This document shows, one piece after another, positions 44,928-55,052 of a DNA stretch of 64,000 nucleotides. Position 1 is the stretch's first letter. Every line of letters begins with the position of its first letter. Position numbers and translations under genes: made by a program. The notes beneath the pieces are model-generated. The model was not told the DNA's origin. It saw only the letters and a list, made by a program, of their open reading frames with translations, and searched no databases. Source of the DNA: Stomoxys calcitrans (lineage: Eukaryota > Arthropoda > Insecta > Diptera > Muscidae); assembly GCF_963082655.1 (NCBI RefSeq), contig NC_081553.1, positions 31,442,341-31,506,340 of the forward strand, in the 5' to 3' direction.

Positions 44928-46546
44928 AATTTAGTGCATTTGTTTGTAACACCCATTGATAAGTATACCGATTGACTCAGAATCACTTTCTGATTCGATT
45001 TAGCTATGTCCGTCCGTCTGTCCATATTAATTTGTGTATAAAGTGCAGGTCTCAATTTTCATCCGATCGTCTTCAAATTTGGCACAAGCATTTTCTTGGG
45101 CCCAGAGAGAGAGCCTATTGAAATTGGAAAAAATCGGTTCAGATTTGGATATAGCTCCCATATATATGTTCGTCCGATTTGGACTAAAATTCCAATTATA
45201 TCGCTATTTGTAAACCGATTCCCACGAAATTTTGCATCAGGAGTTCTCTTATATTTCTCAACATTAATGGTGAATTTCAAAAAAATCGGTTCAGATTTGG
45301 ATATAGTTTCCATATATATGTTCGTCCGATTTGGAATAAAATTGCAATTTTATCGCCATTTGTAAACCATTTTTCACGAAATTTTGCAAGAGGAGTATAC
45401 TTGAAAGTCTCGACATTATTAGTGAATTTTATAGAAATCGGTTCAGATTTAGATATAGCGCCCACGTATATGTTCATCCGATTTGGACTAAAATGGCAAT
45501 AATGTCGTTATTTGTAACCCCATTCTCACGAAATTTTGCACGAATAATTCTCTTATAAGTTTCAAAATTAATGGTGAATTTCAAAAAAATCGGTTCAGAT
45601 TTAGATATAGCTCCCATATATATGTTCATCCGATTTGGAATAAAATTGTGATTTCATCCTCATTTGTAAGCCGATTCTCGCGAAATTTCGCACGAGGAGT
45701 TTTCTTATAAGGATCAACCTTTTTGGAGAATTTCATAGAAATCCATTCAGATTGGATACAGCTTCCATATATATGTTCGTCCGATTTGGACTAAAATTGC
45801 AATTATATCGCTTTTTGTAAACCGATTCTCACGAAATTTTTACACGAGGAGTTCATTTATAAGTTTTGACATTGTTCGTGAATTTTATAGAAATCGGTTC
45901 AGATTTAGATATAGCTCCCATATATATGTTCGTCCGATTTGGACTAAAGCTGCAATTATATCGTCATTTGTAAACCAAATCTCACGAAATCTCGCACAAG
46001 AAGCTCTCTTATAAGTCGCGACATTATTGGAGTATTTCATAGAAATCCGTTCAGATTTAAATATAGCTCCCATATATATGTTCATCCGATTTGGACTAAA
46101 ATTGTAATTACATCGCTATTTGTAAACCGATTCCTACGAAATTTTGCACGAAGAATTATCTTATAAGTCTCAACATTATTGGTGAATTTTATAGAAATCG
46201 GTTCAGATTTAGATGTAGCTCCCATATATATGTTCATCCGATTTAAACCAGTAGTGCAATAATTTGGTCATTTGTTAACCGATTCATACGAAAATTGGCA
46301 AAAAGTATTCCCTTATGACTCCCTGTAGTGCTATTAAATTTAATAGAAATCGGTTCAGATTTATATCTAGCTCGCATATATATATTATCTTCCAATTTAG
46401 AAAAATACGTAATAATTTAGTAATTTGTTAACAGAGTTTCTTTTATAACTCTTCTGACGACTGATAAATTTCATAGAAATTCGTTCAATTTTAGATATAG
46501 CTCGAATAAGTATACGCATCTCCCGATTTTACTTTTAAGTTCTTGC

Positions 46547-46735
46547 TAACCCATTTATCGCCCCGGTACCCGAGTTGGTAGAGTGCTTGTATTACCAGTA
46601 CAGGGGTCGTGGGTTCGATTCCCGCCAAAAGCCTTGGTCTATCGCTACTGTGGTATCACAATGCACTTAAAATTGTCTAAGTGAGTCTGTAAAGGACTGC
46701 CACTCTTACCTCTAATCTAACCTAACCCATTTATC
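46547..46735 (+). mobile_element. SINE-B, tRNA-derived SINE with 13-bp TSD
   Basis: Body 46,560-46,722 (163 bp), flanked by TAACCCATTTATC at 46,547-46,559 and 46,723-46,735. The tRNA-like head has an A box (GGTACCCGAGTTGGTAGAG) and a B box (GGGTTCGATTCCCGCC). The 3' half (CTGTGGTATCACAATGCACT, GTCTAAGTGAGTCTG, GACTGCCACTCTTACC) matches the 3' end of the LINE at 39,481-39,573, then CTAATCTAACC. It is not an intact tRNA gene: the anticodon arm and acceptor do not pair. Confidence 0.9.
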
Positions 46736-49500
46736 AATCGATCTTCTCAAAAAATCAAATTTAAGCAAATTCTAAAATCGATGACTTAGTCTCCATATCC
46801 AATGTGGTATAGGGGATCAAAAGGTCGCCTTCGCCCGACTTTAGCCCTTCTTTACTAGTTTTTTAAAGTCCTTTTTTAAAGTATGCTCCTCAATATTTTC
46901 TTTATTGATACTTTCTCTTCCTACAAACCACTGCCTTTGTATAACATAATTATAGATACCTTAAAGTATGCTACAAAAAATACCACAAAACAAACCCCTC
47001 AAAGTATACTAATAAACTCCAATATCATCATTGGAATTATTCTTGCCTGAGATTTAGAAAAAGATCTGTTTATTTTTCTATGGCCCCTGTTTATTATATT
47101 TTTGTTTATTTTTTGTCTCTCTAATGATTGATTGAAAGTATCCCAAGCAATATTTGCTACCTTAGGCTGTATAAGGGCCTCCCCGATTTTTTTTTTTTTT
47201 TTGTCATTGTAAAGAAACACCATTAAGAAGACACTTTTCTGGTTGCCTAACTTAAGGCTCTCGCCAAGGGAATATTAATTGATTTCCATTTGCCCAACAT
47301 GAAAAATATCGTTCACTGACATTTGCCAAACTGTATATATTCTTAGACAGATACATCTTTATTCATTTAAGGTTTTTTGTATAAGTAGGAAATGGGTAGC
47401 ATAAATTCTGCTGGACTATTTGAAGGGACTGGATGGTTTTCAGGTGCTGTTGCTGCTGCTGCTTTTGGGCCAATCATAAAAGGTCTGAGGAACCAAAAGG
47501 AAAATGTAAACAATTATGGGTAATTATGAGAGTATATGCAGAGGATAACCCAGAAAGAAGAAAAGGATGTATAGCTTAGTGATAAATTAAAAGAAGGTGA
47601 GGATACAGATGGAAAGGGAAGTAATAAAGAATGCCAATGTTTAACTAGGCTAAATATGGTTTGATGTGTGGGTGTGTGTATGTGAATATGGAAAGCAAAA
47701 TTTCCTTGCCAAAAACTAAGGTAAACAAACATGGAAAACAGTTGCCACACTTATATTGCCCAGTTTGTACCAACACAAAAAAAAAAACAGGAAACGGAAA
47801 CACAAACCTAGAATAGACGGCTATTCTTCATCATGTTTCAAGGGAAACAAGAGTAAATGAACCCAATCACCCACACATATACAAACACAAACGGAAAACA
47901 CTTTGGCTCACAAGTCTCTGGTCAGGACTTGTGGTAAGTGTGGGTGCCAAGAGTTTGAAGAAAGGTGTTAAACCTTAACTCACACATAAGCAACAGCATT
48001 GATGAAGCGGCCCAGGATTATAATCACACACACACACACATGCAACTACTAACACAGCAAAACTCCAATATCAACAACATCATCTCCTATGAATACATTA
48101 CATTATTTTGCGGTGTCTGTGTTGGCCTGCTACAAACAACAAATAAAAGCATTTTTACGAGTTTTCTACATTCATTCATTTCCTTTTGGCTTTTTTACTT
48201 TTTGGAGGGGAACTCTGCGAGAGCAACTTCTGTTATTGTGGGCCGGCTAGCTGAAATGGTGATTTTGGTTTTATTTACCCTCCCGAAAAAAGGAGAAAAA
48301 TTACCATTTTTTTTTTTGTTATTGTTGTTGTAAGGAATCATAAAAATATAACAAAATCTTACTTGAAACAAACGTTGTTTTACTCGAACATTTGGGTATC
48401 CTTTAAATGTATCTCATTGCCGGTTATGGAGTATGGTGCAGGGGGGGACCTTACTCAATGTTAAGGGCATATACTCGCTACAATGTTTCTGTTCTAAGCT
48501 TTTTGCTTTTCACCAAATAACCAGGAGCCACATGAGAGGAAATAAAATGTTGCTCGGTCTATTTAGTTAATATTTTGCTCAAGGCCTTACGTTAGCGTTA
48601 TTGTTGCTTTGCCAATTTGTAAAGTCGTCTTCTAGGCGCAATATAAAATATTCTTTTTTTTTGCTTAACGCCTTTTGTTATGCTACAATTTTCTTTTGCT
48701 TTTTTCTGATGCTGCCTGGATTTTTATTAGATTTTTTTTTTACTTTCTTTGGCTTTGTTCTATTTATGGTTTTTCTAACACTTCACTATTTGTAGTTTTC
48801 TTTTGGTATGAAGGGAGGATTTTCCCTTTTTTTTATTAATGCGCGGCAAATGAAATATATATTAAGTATAAATTTATTTTATTTGCTTTTCCAAGTCACT
48901 AGATAATCAAATCTTAAATATTTTTCTATAGAATACACCAAACACCCAAACAAGAACTTTAAAACACACCTTAGGTTTATATATTTGTATTAAAAATTTT
49001 TTTTATATATATTTTGAAATCTTTTTATTTTGTTAAGCTTCAAAGGATCTTTCTTTTGACTTTAGGTTTAAGCGCTTAAATCTGCTATTATGGTTTCGCC
49101 TAAATATAAGGTTTGCTTTGCTTATTGACTATTCGCCTAAAAGTATGCCACAGAAAATTTGCACGACACGACAAAAATTGCTTTACACTCGCGAGTTCAC
49201 TCAACACAAAAAAAGCCGATAACTTTAACGAACATTTGTTTTTAGGGTCGAGATTTATGTTTTTTTTTTAGAATATTTTCGCCAAAATTTTTTCGAAACA
49301 AATACTTTTTCCACAATTTTTGTTTTTTTTTTCTCTCTTTTGCTTCTTCTTCTTTTTGTTTTGCGTTTGTTTAAACTCTTTGCTGGCCTTTTCTTGAAGA
49401 AATTTTATTTAAAAGCGCCACTTCCAACACACACGTTTCCGCACGTTCTGTGAAAACACGTCAACTTAGCCGAAAAGTCTACTTTCAACTAAACGTTTTT

Positions 49501-49534
49501 GCTCTGTTGCCTTTCAATCGTACTCAGTGAATGA
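49501..49534 (-). promoter_or_regulatory. Candidate minus-strand core promoter (Inr, MTE, DPE-like)
   Basis: On the minus strand TCATTC (49,534 down to 49,529) matches the fly initiator TCAKTY, putting +1 at 49,532. At +18 to +27 (49,515-49,506) GAAAGGCAAC matches seven of ten MTE positions (CSARCSSAAC). At +28 to +32 (49,505-49,501) AGAGC matches four of five DPE positions (RGWYV). Spacing is exact. There is no TATA box. An unusual GC-richer stretch (TTGACGTGTTTTCACAGAAC, GTGCGGAAACGTGTGTG) follows as a possible 5' UTR. No downstream exon was identified. Confidence 0.35.
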
Positions 49535-49957
49535 CATCGTTTCGCTTACACGATTCGCCGTATGTTTTCCCATTGCCCTGTGTTCGAATCATTAGACTGA
49601 TGGATGTATAGAGTGCTGCTGCTGCTGCTGCTTCTTCTTCTTCCTTTTCCTATACGAATGTCGTTGTTTGCTATAAAGAAAGGACTCTCTTCAAGCGAAT
49701 TCCTCCCTTATTTTGTTCCCAGCCGGACAAAGAGCATATGAAACTCCTTTTGCCATTGGTTTTCAATTCGCTTTGCTATACCAACCAAGTGGGGTTGTTT
49801 CTCTTTGTTTTCCACCAAAGCGAGCTCTTATTGGTGTTCCGCTTAATTTACTCTCAAAAAAGACGAGAGTTTTGATATCGTTTTGCCTATCTGATAAGAA
49901 AACATATTTTGGTTTTTATAGCAAGGCGAAAAAACCAGAAAATTCTCTTCTATTTTT

Positions 49958-49974
49958 CTCTCTCTCTCTCTCTC
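49958..49974. repeat. (TC)n tract, possible GAGA-factor site
   Basis: About eight to nine TC dinucleotides, GA on the minus strand, roughly 430 bases upstream of the candidate promoter. GA repeats of this sort bind GAGA factor in flies. Function here is inference. Confidence 0.4.
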
Positions 49975-51428
49975 CTACTGGCCCTGCTTGTATGACTTGA
50001 ATGTTTATTTACACAAACACACACACACACATACAAATGTTGATAACTGTGTCCTATGCCTTAGTTTGTTTATGGCAAAATCCAAAAAAGGCTTCCCTCA
50101 AGAAAAAGAGTCAACGCTCGTTTGATTGTGAACATCACAATAGACATTTATTAACTCCGGCAAAGGACACTTGCACAAGAAGGTGGACATGTAGCTGCTA
50201 TTTTTCTTGTTTCCTATTTTTGTTTGTTTTTGTTGGCTTTGCAAAAGCGTCAGTGACAAAATTGAATGCAGCAAATAAATTATGTGAAGATGGGAATTGA
50301 TTTAAAGTTCTGTGAATTTCTTCTGTTCTGCCAATATCTCAACCTTGAAAAGTGTTCAGGGAACAGTTTAGTCATTTATTTGAAAATGTCGGGCAGTTTG
50401 ATAGGCTTGAAGTTTATTCGATTGTTCTATCACGCACAACGTCTAGCAGCAGATGATTGAAGATAAGGAAATGTTTGACAGCTGTGTTCTAGCTTAAAGC
50501 AATCATATGATGGAGGTGGGCGAATAAAGGTAATGACTAGGGTCTGGCATGGGCAAGGTTTTAATTGCATATCTCAGCTAGGAGTTTCTGTATGGGTGCG
50601 AGAAAAATCTTTGCTGATTTAATAAGACAATAAAAATTCACGAATGAAGCTCGTGATCTAGCTCTAGGAGCTAATAAAACTGTAGGACTGATTAATACGG
50701 AAACAATATCCAAATCTGAACCCATTTGCAGTCCTTAATCTTCCTATATATAAAATTCAACTTGTGTTTGTTTGTTCCGTATAGATTCAAAAACGGCTGA
50801 ACTGATTACCTAGAAATTTTCACAGATTGTGTAGGTAGGTCTGGAAGGAAACATAGGATATATAATTTTTTGATACCGGGAGGGGGGCGGACCCTCCCCC
50901 TTAGCACAAAAGTACTACCCAAAAATAAAAGTGGACCGATCGGGACAATATAGGATTCAAATGGAAGATATTCAAGAGTAGAGTACGAATTTCATAATAA
51001 AAGTTGGGTCCATGTACCTGGGGGGCCGCCTCAGTCCCAAAACCCCTTAAAATAGGTTTATTTAACGATCATGACAATATCGGACTCAAAGGAAATGTAT
51101 TCGGGAGTAGATTACGAATATGGTCAGGAATAAGGAATAGGCTTTATAATTTATTGGAAACGAAAGGGCCGGACCCTCCATCATTACCCCAAAAACACCA
51201 ACCAAAATCACAATATGGGTATCAAATGAAAAGTAGGCGTGAGTAGATAACGAATCTGGCATACAAATTCATCTCGAAGTATAAGGGATCACTCCACCCT
51301 CACAAAAACACATTAGCCAATCACGGATATATGGGACTCGATAAGTTTGTTCCTTATAGACTGAAAAACGGCAGAACCGATTTCCTCGAAATTTTCCCAT
51401 ATTGTGTAGGTTGGTCTGAAAGTAAACA

Positions 51429-51719
51429 TGCAAATTGCAAATTTTGCCAATGAACATTCCACTAAGGAACAGGGGCAAACTTCTCACATATCAATGAGTG
51501 GAGTTAGATTAAAGTTCGAGCTCTATGATAAGGGCCTCCATTTTATAGCTGGGTCCGAACGGCGTGCCGCAGTGTGACAACTCTTTGGAGAGAAGTTTTA
51601 CATGCCATAGTACCTCACAAATGTTGCCAGCATTAGGCAACCGCTGAAAAATTTTTTCTGATGGTCTCGCCAGGATTCGAACCCAGGCCTTCAGCGTCAT
51701 AGGCGGACATGCTTACCTC
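51429..51719 (-). mobile_element. SINE-A copy inside Helitron, head truncated
   Basis: Tail TGCAAATTGCAAATTTTGCC. Body CCGAACGGCGTGCCGCAGTG. Head GGATTCGAACCCAGGCC up to GACATGCTTACCTCA. The Helitron sequence before it (GGTCTGAAAGTAAACAT) recurs imperfectly after it (GGCTAGAAGAAACAT), consistent with a TSD of about 15 bases. Confidence 0.8.
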
Positions 51720-52752
51720 AGAAGCAGGCTAGAAGAAACATAGGCTATATAATTTTTCGGTATCTGAAGGGGGACGGACCCTCCCCGTTGTGCCAAAAAC
51801 ACAACCCAAAATAATAGTCGACCCATCGTGACAATATAGGTATTAAAAGAAAGGTATTGGAGAGTAGAATACGAATATGGTATTAAAATTTGAGTATAAG
51901 TAACCATCGGGCGCCCCAACCCCAAAACTCCCCCAAACAGACATATTGGACGTTCATTTCAATATGGGTCTCAAATGGAAGGTTTTCGGGATTTGATTTC
52001 GAACCTGCCATAGAAAATCAGATCTAAGTAAAGGGGGTCACGCAACCCCCCAAAAACGCCATTAGATCCACTATGACTTTATGATACTTGGCTAAACCGA
52101 TTTTCTCAAAATTTTCATACATGTAGTGTATGTTTGTCTGTGTATATAATTTGTAGACATCGGGTGGAGGCGGATCTTTCCCCATACCCCATACCCAAAA
52201 AACGCCACCCATATCCGAAAGTGGTCCGATGAGCACAATAAGAATATCAAATGAAAGGTATTGGAGACCAGAAAACGAATATGGTATTAAAGTACCTGGG
52301 TACTGCCTCCCAACCCCAAAACTCCTCTAAACAGATATAGTCGAAGTTAATGTCAATATGGGACTCAAATGAAAAGTATTAGGCAGTAGACTACAAATAC
52401 GACATAAAACATTAGGTCCAAGTAATGGGAGGTCGCCCACCTCAAATAACCCCAAATGGGCATTTTAACCGAACAAGGCTACATGGGACCCAAATGAAAG
52501 GTATTAGGGAGTAGATTACGAATATGACATTAAAATTTACGTTCAAGTCCAAGTGGCGCTTTTCCTCCTAAAGATACGTCAAATGGGCTACTTGACACAT
52601 TATGACAATATGGGACTCAAATGAGAGTAGAAAACGAATTCCATTATCCAATTTTGGAGCCAAGTGCTTTGGGTTACGCCCTAAAGCACCCCCTGAACTG
52701 AACTTCGTTATCGTTGGGAATAAATCACGAATTTCCATATTGGGGTCGAAAA

Positions 52753-53050
52753 GCATTACCCTAAGGAAAAACATTACCCTAAGGAAAAACATTACCACGA
52801 GAAGGGGCAATCTCTCACACATCAATGTGTGTTTTCCTATTCAAGTTTAAACTCAATAATAAGGGACCTTTTTTATAGCCGAGTCCGAACGGCGTCCTGC
52901 AGTGCGACACCTCTTTGGGCAAAATTTTTTAAATGACCATGCATGGCATTGTACCTCGCAAATATCGCGAACCTTTAGAGGAGATAACCACCGCTTTGTC
53001 CGATGTTCTCGCCAGGGTTCGAACGCGTTCAGCGTCATAGGCTACAATGG
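52753..53050 (-). mobile_element. SINE-A, decayed copy with tail repeats
   Basis: The tail region carries CATTACCCTAAGGAAAAA repeated two to three times (52,753-52,800), a multiplied version of the usual GAACATTCCACTAAGG end. Body CCGAACGGCGTCCTGCAGTG. Head GGGTTCGAACGCGTTCAGCG. Confidence 0.7.
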
Positions 53051-53148
53051 CACGAATTCGATATCCGCATTCAGGGCAAAGTGTCCCCACCATAAAAAGA
53101 TATTAGAGAGTTAAATAACGCGCATCGGAGCGGACCTGGTTCGGCTAA

Positions 53149-53763
53149 ATGACGAAAAGTTGGGGTGGACTTCATCTCTATCATTGACTGCTTAGTTTAA
53201 GCCAAATTGAACAAAAATTGCGGCTTCCAGGGGCTTATGAAGTCAAATCGGCAGATCGGTTTGGATGGAAGCTTTATAAGGTCATATACTGATTTGGACT
53301 GTATTTAGCACAGTTGTTAAAAGTTGTAACAGAACACCGCATGCAAAGTTTCAGCGGCTTGTAATGGCTCAAGAAGTCAAATCGGGAGATCGGTTTACAT
53401 GGGAGCTATATCAAGTTTTAGACCTATTCGGACCGTACTTATTACATATGTTGGAAGTCTTAAGAGTTGTTGGAAGTCTTAAGAGTTGTTGGAAGTCTTA
53501 AGAGTTGTTGGAAGTCTAAAATTCCTGTACTGGAATTTGAGTCCTTCAATATCAGCCAAATTGGATAAAAATTGCGTCTTGTAAGATCTTAAGAGATCAA
53601 ATGGGGAAATCGGTATATATGGGAGCTATATCTAAATCTGAACCGAATTAGCTCATCTGTAATCCCCAACGAACTACAATAATAGTAGGTATCTGTGCAA
53701 AATTTCGAGCGTCTTGCTTTACGCGTTCGACCGCTATCGTGATTTCGATAGACGGACGGACAT
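53149..53763 (+). mobile_element. Family E/A-like array, 5' end missing
   Basis: Three or so diverged units (AAATTGCGGCTTCCAGGGGC, AGATCGGTTTGGATGGAAGC, GGGAGCTATATCAAG), then TTACGCGTTCGACCGCTATC and ATAGACGGACGGACATTAG. It is broken before the 3' hairpin. A 19-bp tandem repeat (53,451-53,517) lies inside. Confidence 0.65.
53451..53517. repeat. 19-bp tandem repeat, 3.5 units
   Basis: TTGGAAGTCTTAAGAGTTG repeats at 53,451, 53,470, 53,489 and 53,508. This multiplies the GTTGGAAGTC stretch that is normally single in each family A/E unit. Confidence 0.9.
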
Positions 53764-54085
53764 TAGTTAGATCGGTACATATGGCAGCTATATATACAAT
53801 AAATATAGTTCGATCTGAGCATTATTTGAGTCGGAAGACGGGAGGCTCAAAACAACTCACTGCTTCAAATTTCAGCGAAATGCGATAATAAATGCAACTT
53901 TTATGTGCTTCAGACCCTCAACCGGTATATAGTCCGATCTGGACCATATTTGAATGGGATGTCGGAAAGTTTAAAACAACGGGTAATAAATTCAGCTTTT
54001 TTGCACTTCAGCTTCTATATGGCAGCTCCGATCTAGACCATATTTGGATGGGATGTCGGAAAGCATGAAACTACTCACTATTTCA
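53764..54085 (+). repeat. Family B-like unit fragments
   Basis: GATCGGTACATATGGCAGCT, AACTCACTGCTTCAAATTTC and ATGCAACTTTTATGTGCTTC match diverged B units like those at 44.0-44.8 kb. No termini. Confidence 0.6.
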
Positions 54086-54141
54086 AATTTTGTGTGTTTG
54101 TTTCACTTTCAAACATCTTCAGTTTGAACTATAATTTAATC

Positions 54142-54393
54142 ATGAATCGACTTACAAACGAACATTGTATGCATGTTATTGAATTTTACTATCAAAATGC
54201 GTGCTCTGTGAAGAAAGTTCATCTTATTCATATTGCGTTCAGCGACGAAGCTCATTTTTGGCACAATGAGAACGTAAATAAGCTGAAATGTCAATTTTGG
54301 AGTGAATATCAGCCAGAAGCATTGCAAGAGCTACCAATTCATCCAGAGAAAGCCACAGTTTCAGATTATGACTTCGATGAGTTACAAACGTAG
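54142..54393 (+). pseudogene. Mariner-like transposase, internally deleted
   Basis: An open 83-residue frame starts MNRLTNEHCMHVIEFYYQN, a mariner-type helix-turn-helix N-terminus. After about 35 residues it jumps to FSDEAHFWHNENVNKLKCQF and WSEYQPEALQELP, the region around the first catalytic Asp of the DDD/DDE triad. It then skips to a short C-terminus (YDFDELQT). Full mariner transposases are about 340-350 residues, so most of the DNA-binding and catalytic parts are gone. The same N-terminus (MNRLTNEQRLQIIEFYYQN) is carried by the fold-back MITE at 56.6-57.0 kb. Inactive. The deleted frame being stop-free may be chance. Confidence 0.8.
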
Positions 54394-55052
54394 GGACGAT
54401 ATTAGTATTAGTTTTAAGGAGACAAGATAGTTTGTTATTCATCAATAAATATTTTTGAAAAAAAAAAACTTTATATAACGGTTATTTTTGATCAGACTCA
54501 GTGTGAAACATTAAATGAATACATTTTTATGCCGACTACCAAGTGATTCATCAGTCCCGGACAATGGAAGATTCAACAAGGGTTATACTTGGTTGGCAGT
54601 TGTGTTCAGATTACCTTAATCTGGTAACTTAATCCTGAAAGTCCGGAAAAGGTTTTGCTATAGGTCTTTAGCCTTGCTGATGGTTGGTTGGGGAAACACA
54701 AAGGCGGTCACTGTTAAAATGTTAAGGCAATATATACTCGGACCAGCGAGTGCAAGGAGTTAGAGCTCTGTCTTGATAAAAAATAAATCAAGGTCGGTAG
54801 TGTAGGCAGTATTTAGACGGTTTAACAATAAGATTAGGTACCAATAAAATACATATACACAGAGAAACAGATTCGTTGCTCCAACCAATTTTTTTGTCAA
54901 CCAAATGCTGATGGTTCCACATACTACGGTTATAAGTGACAGTTCGGTAGTGGCAAATAATGTTGAAATTGAGGTTAATGCCCTGTATTTGCTATTGGTA
55001 CTAAAAATAGTACTGTATGGAAAAATTAAAAGAGCTGATTTTTGGCATATTT
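54394..55052. other. Unique DNA, nothing recognised
   Basis: The first ~80 bases are probably the mariner 3' flank (CAATAAATATTTTTGAAAAA). No other feature recognised. Confidence 0.4.

Larger units (their letters stand above)
44800..46858 (-). mobile_element. Family C element with SINE-B nested
   Basis: The minus-strand 3' end holds a multiplied hairpin (44,806-44,927), then AACACCCATTGATAAGTATA, TCAGAATCACTTTCTGATTC and TAGCTATGTCCGTCCGTCTG. Nine array units carry ATATATGTTCGTCCGATTTG. The AGCTCCC-like anchor falls at 45,153, 45,305, 45,457, 45,609, 45,760, 45,913, 46,065, 46,217 and 46,369 (spacings 152, 152, 152, 151, 153, 152, 152, 152). The 5' end GGTCGCCTTCGCCCGACTTT...CTTTACTAGTTTT lies at about 46,822-46,858. 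The SINE-B insertion is at 46,560-46,722. Confidence 0.85.
46859..50738. other. Longest stretch free of recognised mobile elements
   Basis: 3.9 kb without any of the window's element families. It carries motif copies at 46,875-46,886, 46,959-46,971, 46,997-47,009 and an exact one at 49,136-49,148. It also carries simple repeats (CA near 48,026, CTG/CTT near 49,616-49,642, TC at 49,958-49,974, CA near 50,018) and a candidate minus-strand core promoter near 49,532. No exon was recognised; the ORFs are low-complexity. Confidence 0.5.
50739..53148 (+). mobile_element. Composite Helitron-type element with nested SINE-A
   Basis: 5' end TCTTCCTATATATAAAATTC preceded by A, then GTGTTTGTTTGTTCCG, GATTCAAAAACGGCTGAACT and GGGGGCGGACCCTCCCCC. 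The 3' end GCATCGGAGCGGACCTGGTT, then CGG and CTAA (53,145-53,148). Further Helitron 5'-like starts occur at about 51,340 (TTGTTCCTTATAGACTG) and 52,085 (GGCTAAACCGATTTTCTC), so several copies are joined. SINE-A copies lie at 51,429-51,719 and 52,753-53,050. Confidence 0.7.

Noticed and set aside
45059..46500. CRISPR-like or centromeric satellite array
   Set aside because: Units are contiguous without unique spacers, diverged, and bounded by element termini: an internal array of a mobile element in a eukaryote.
47965..48333. 122-residue ORF with possible membrane segments
   Set aside because: Built on CA-repeat and poly-T tracts, with no recognisable family.
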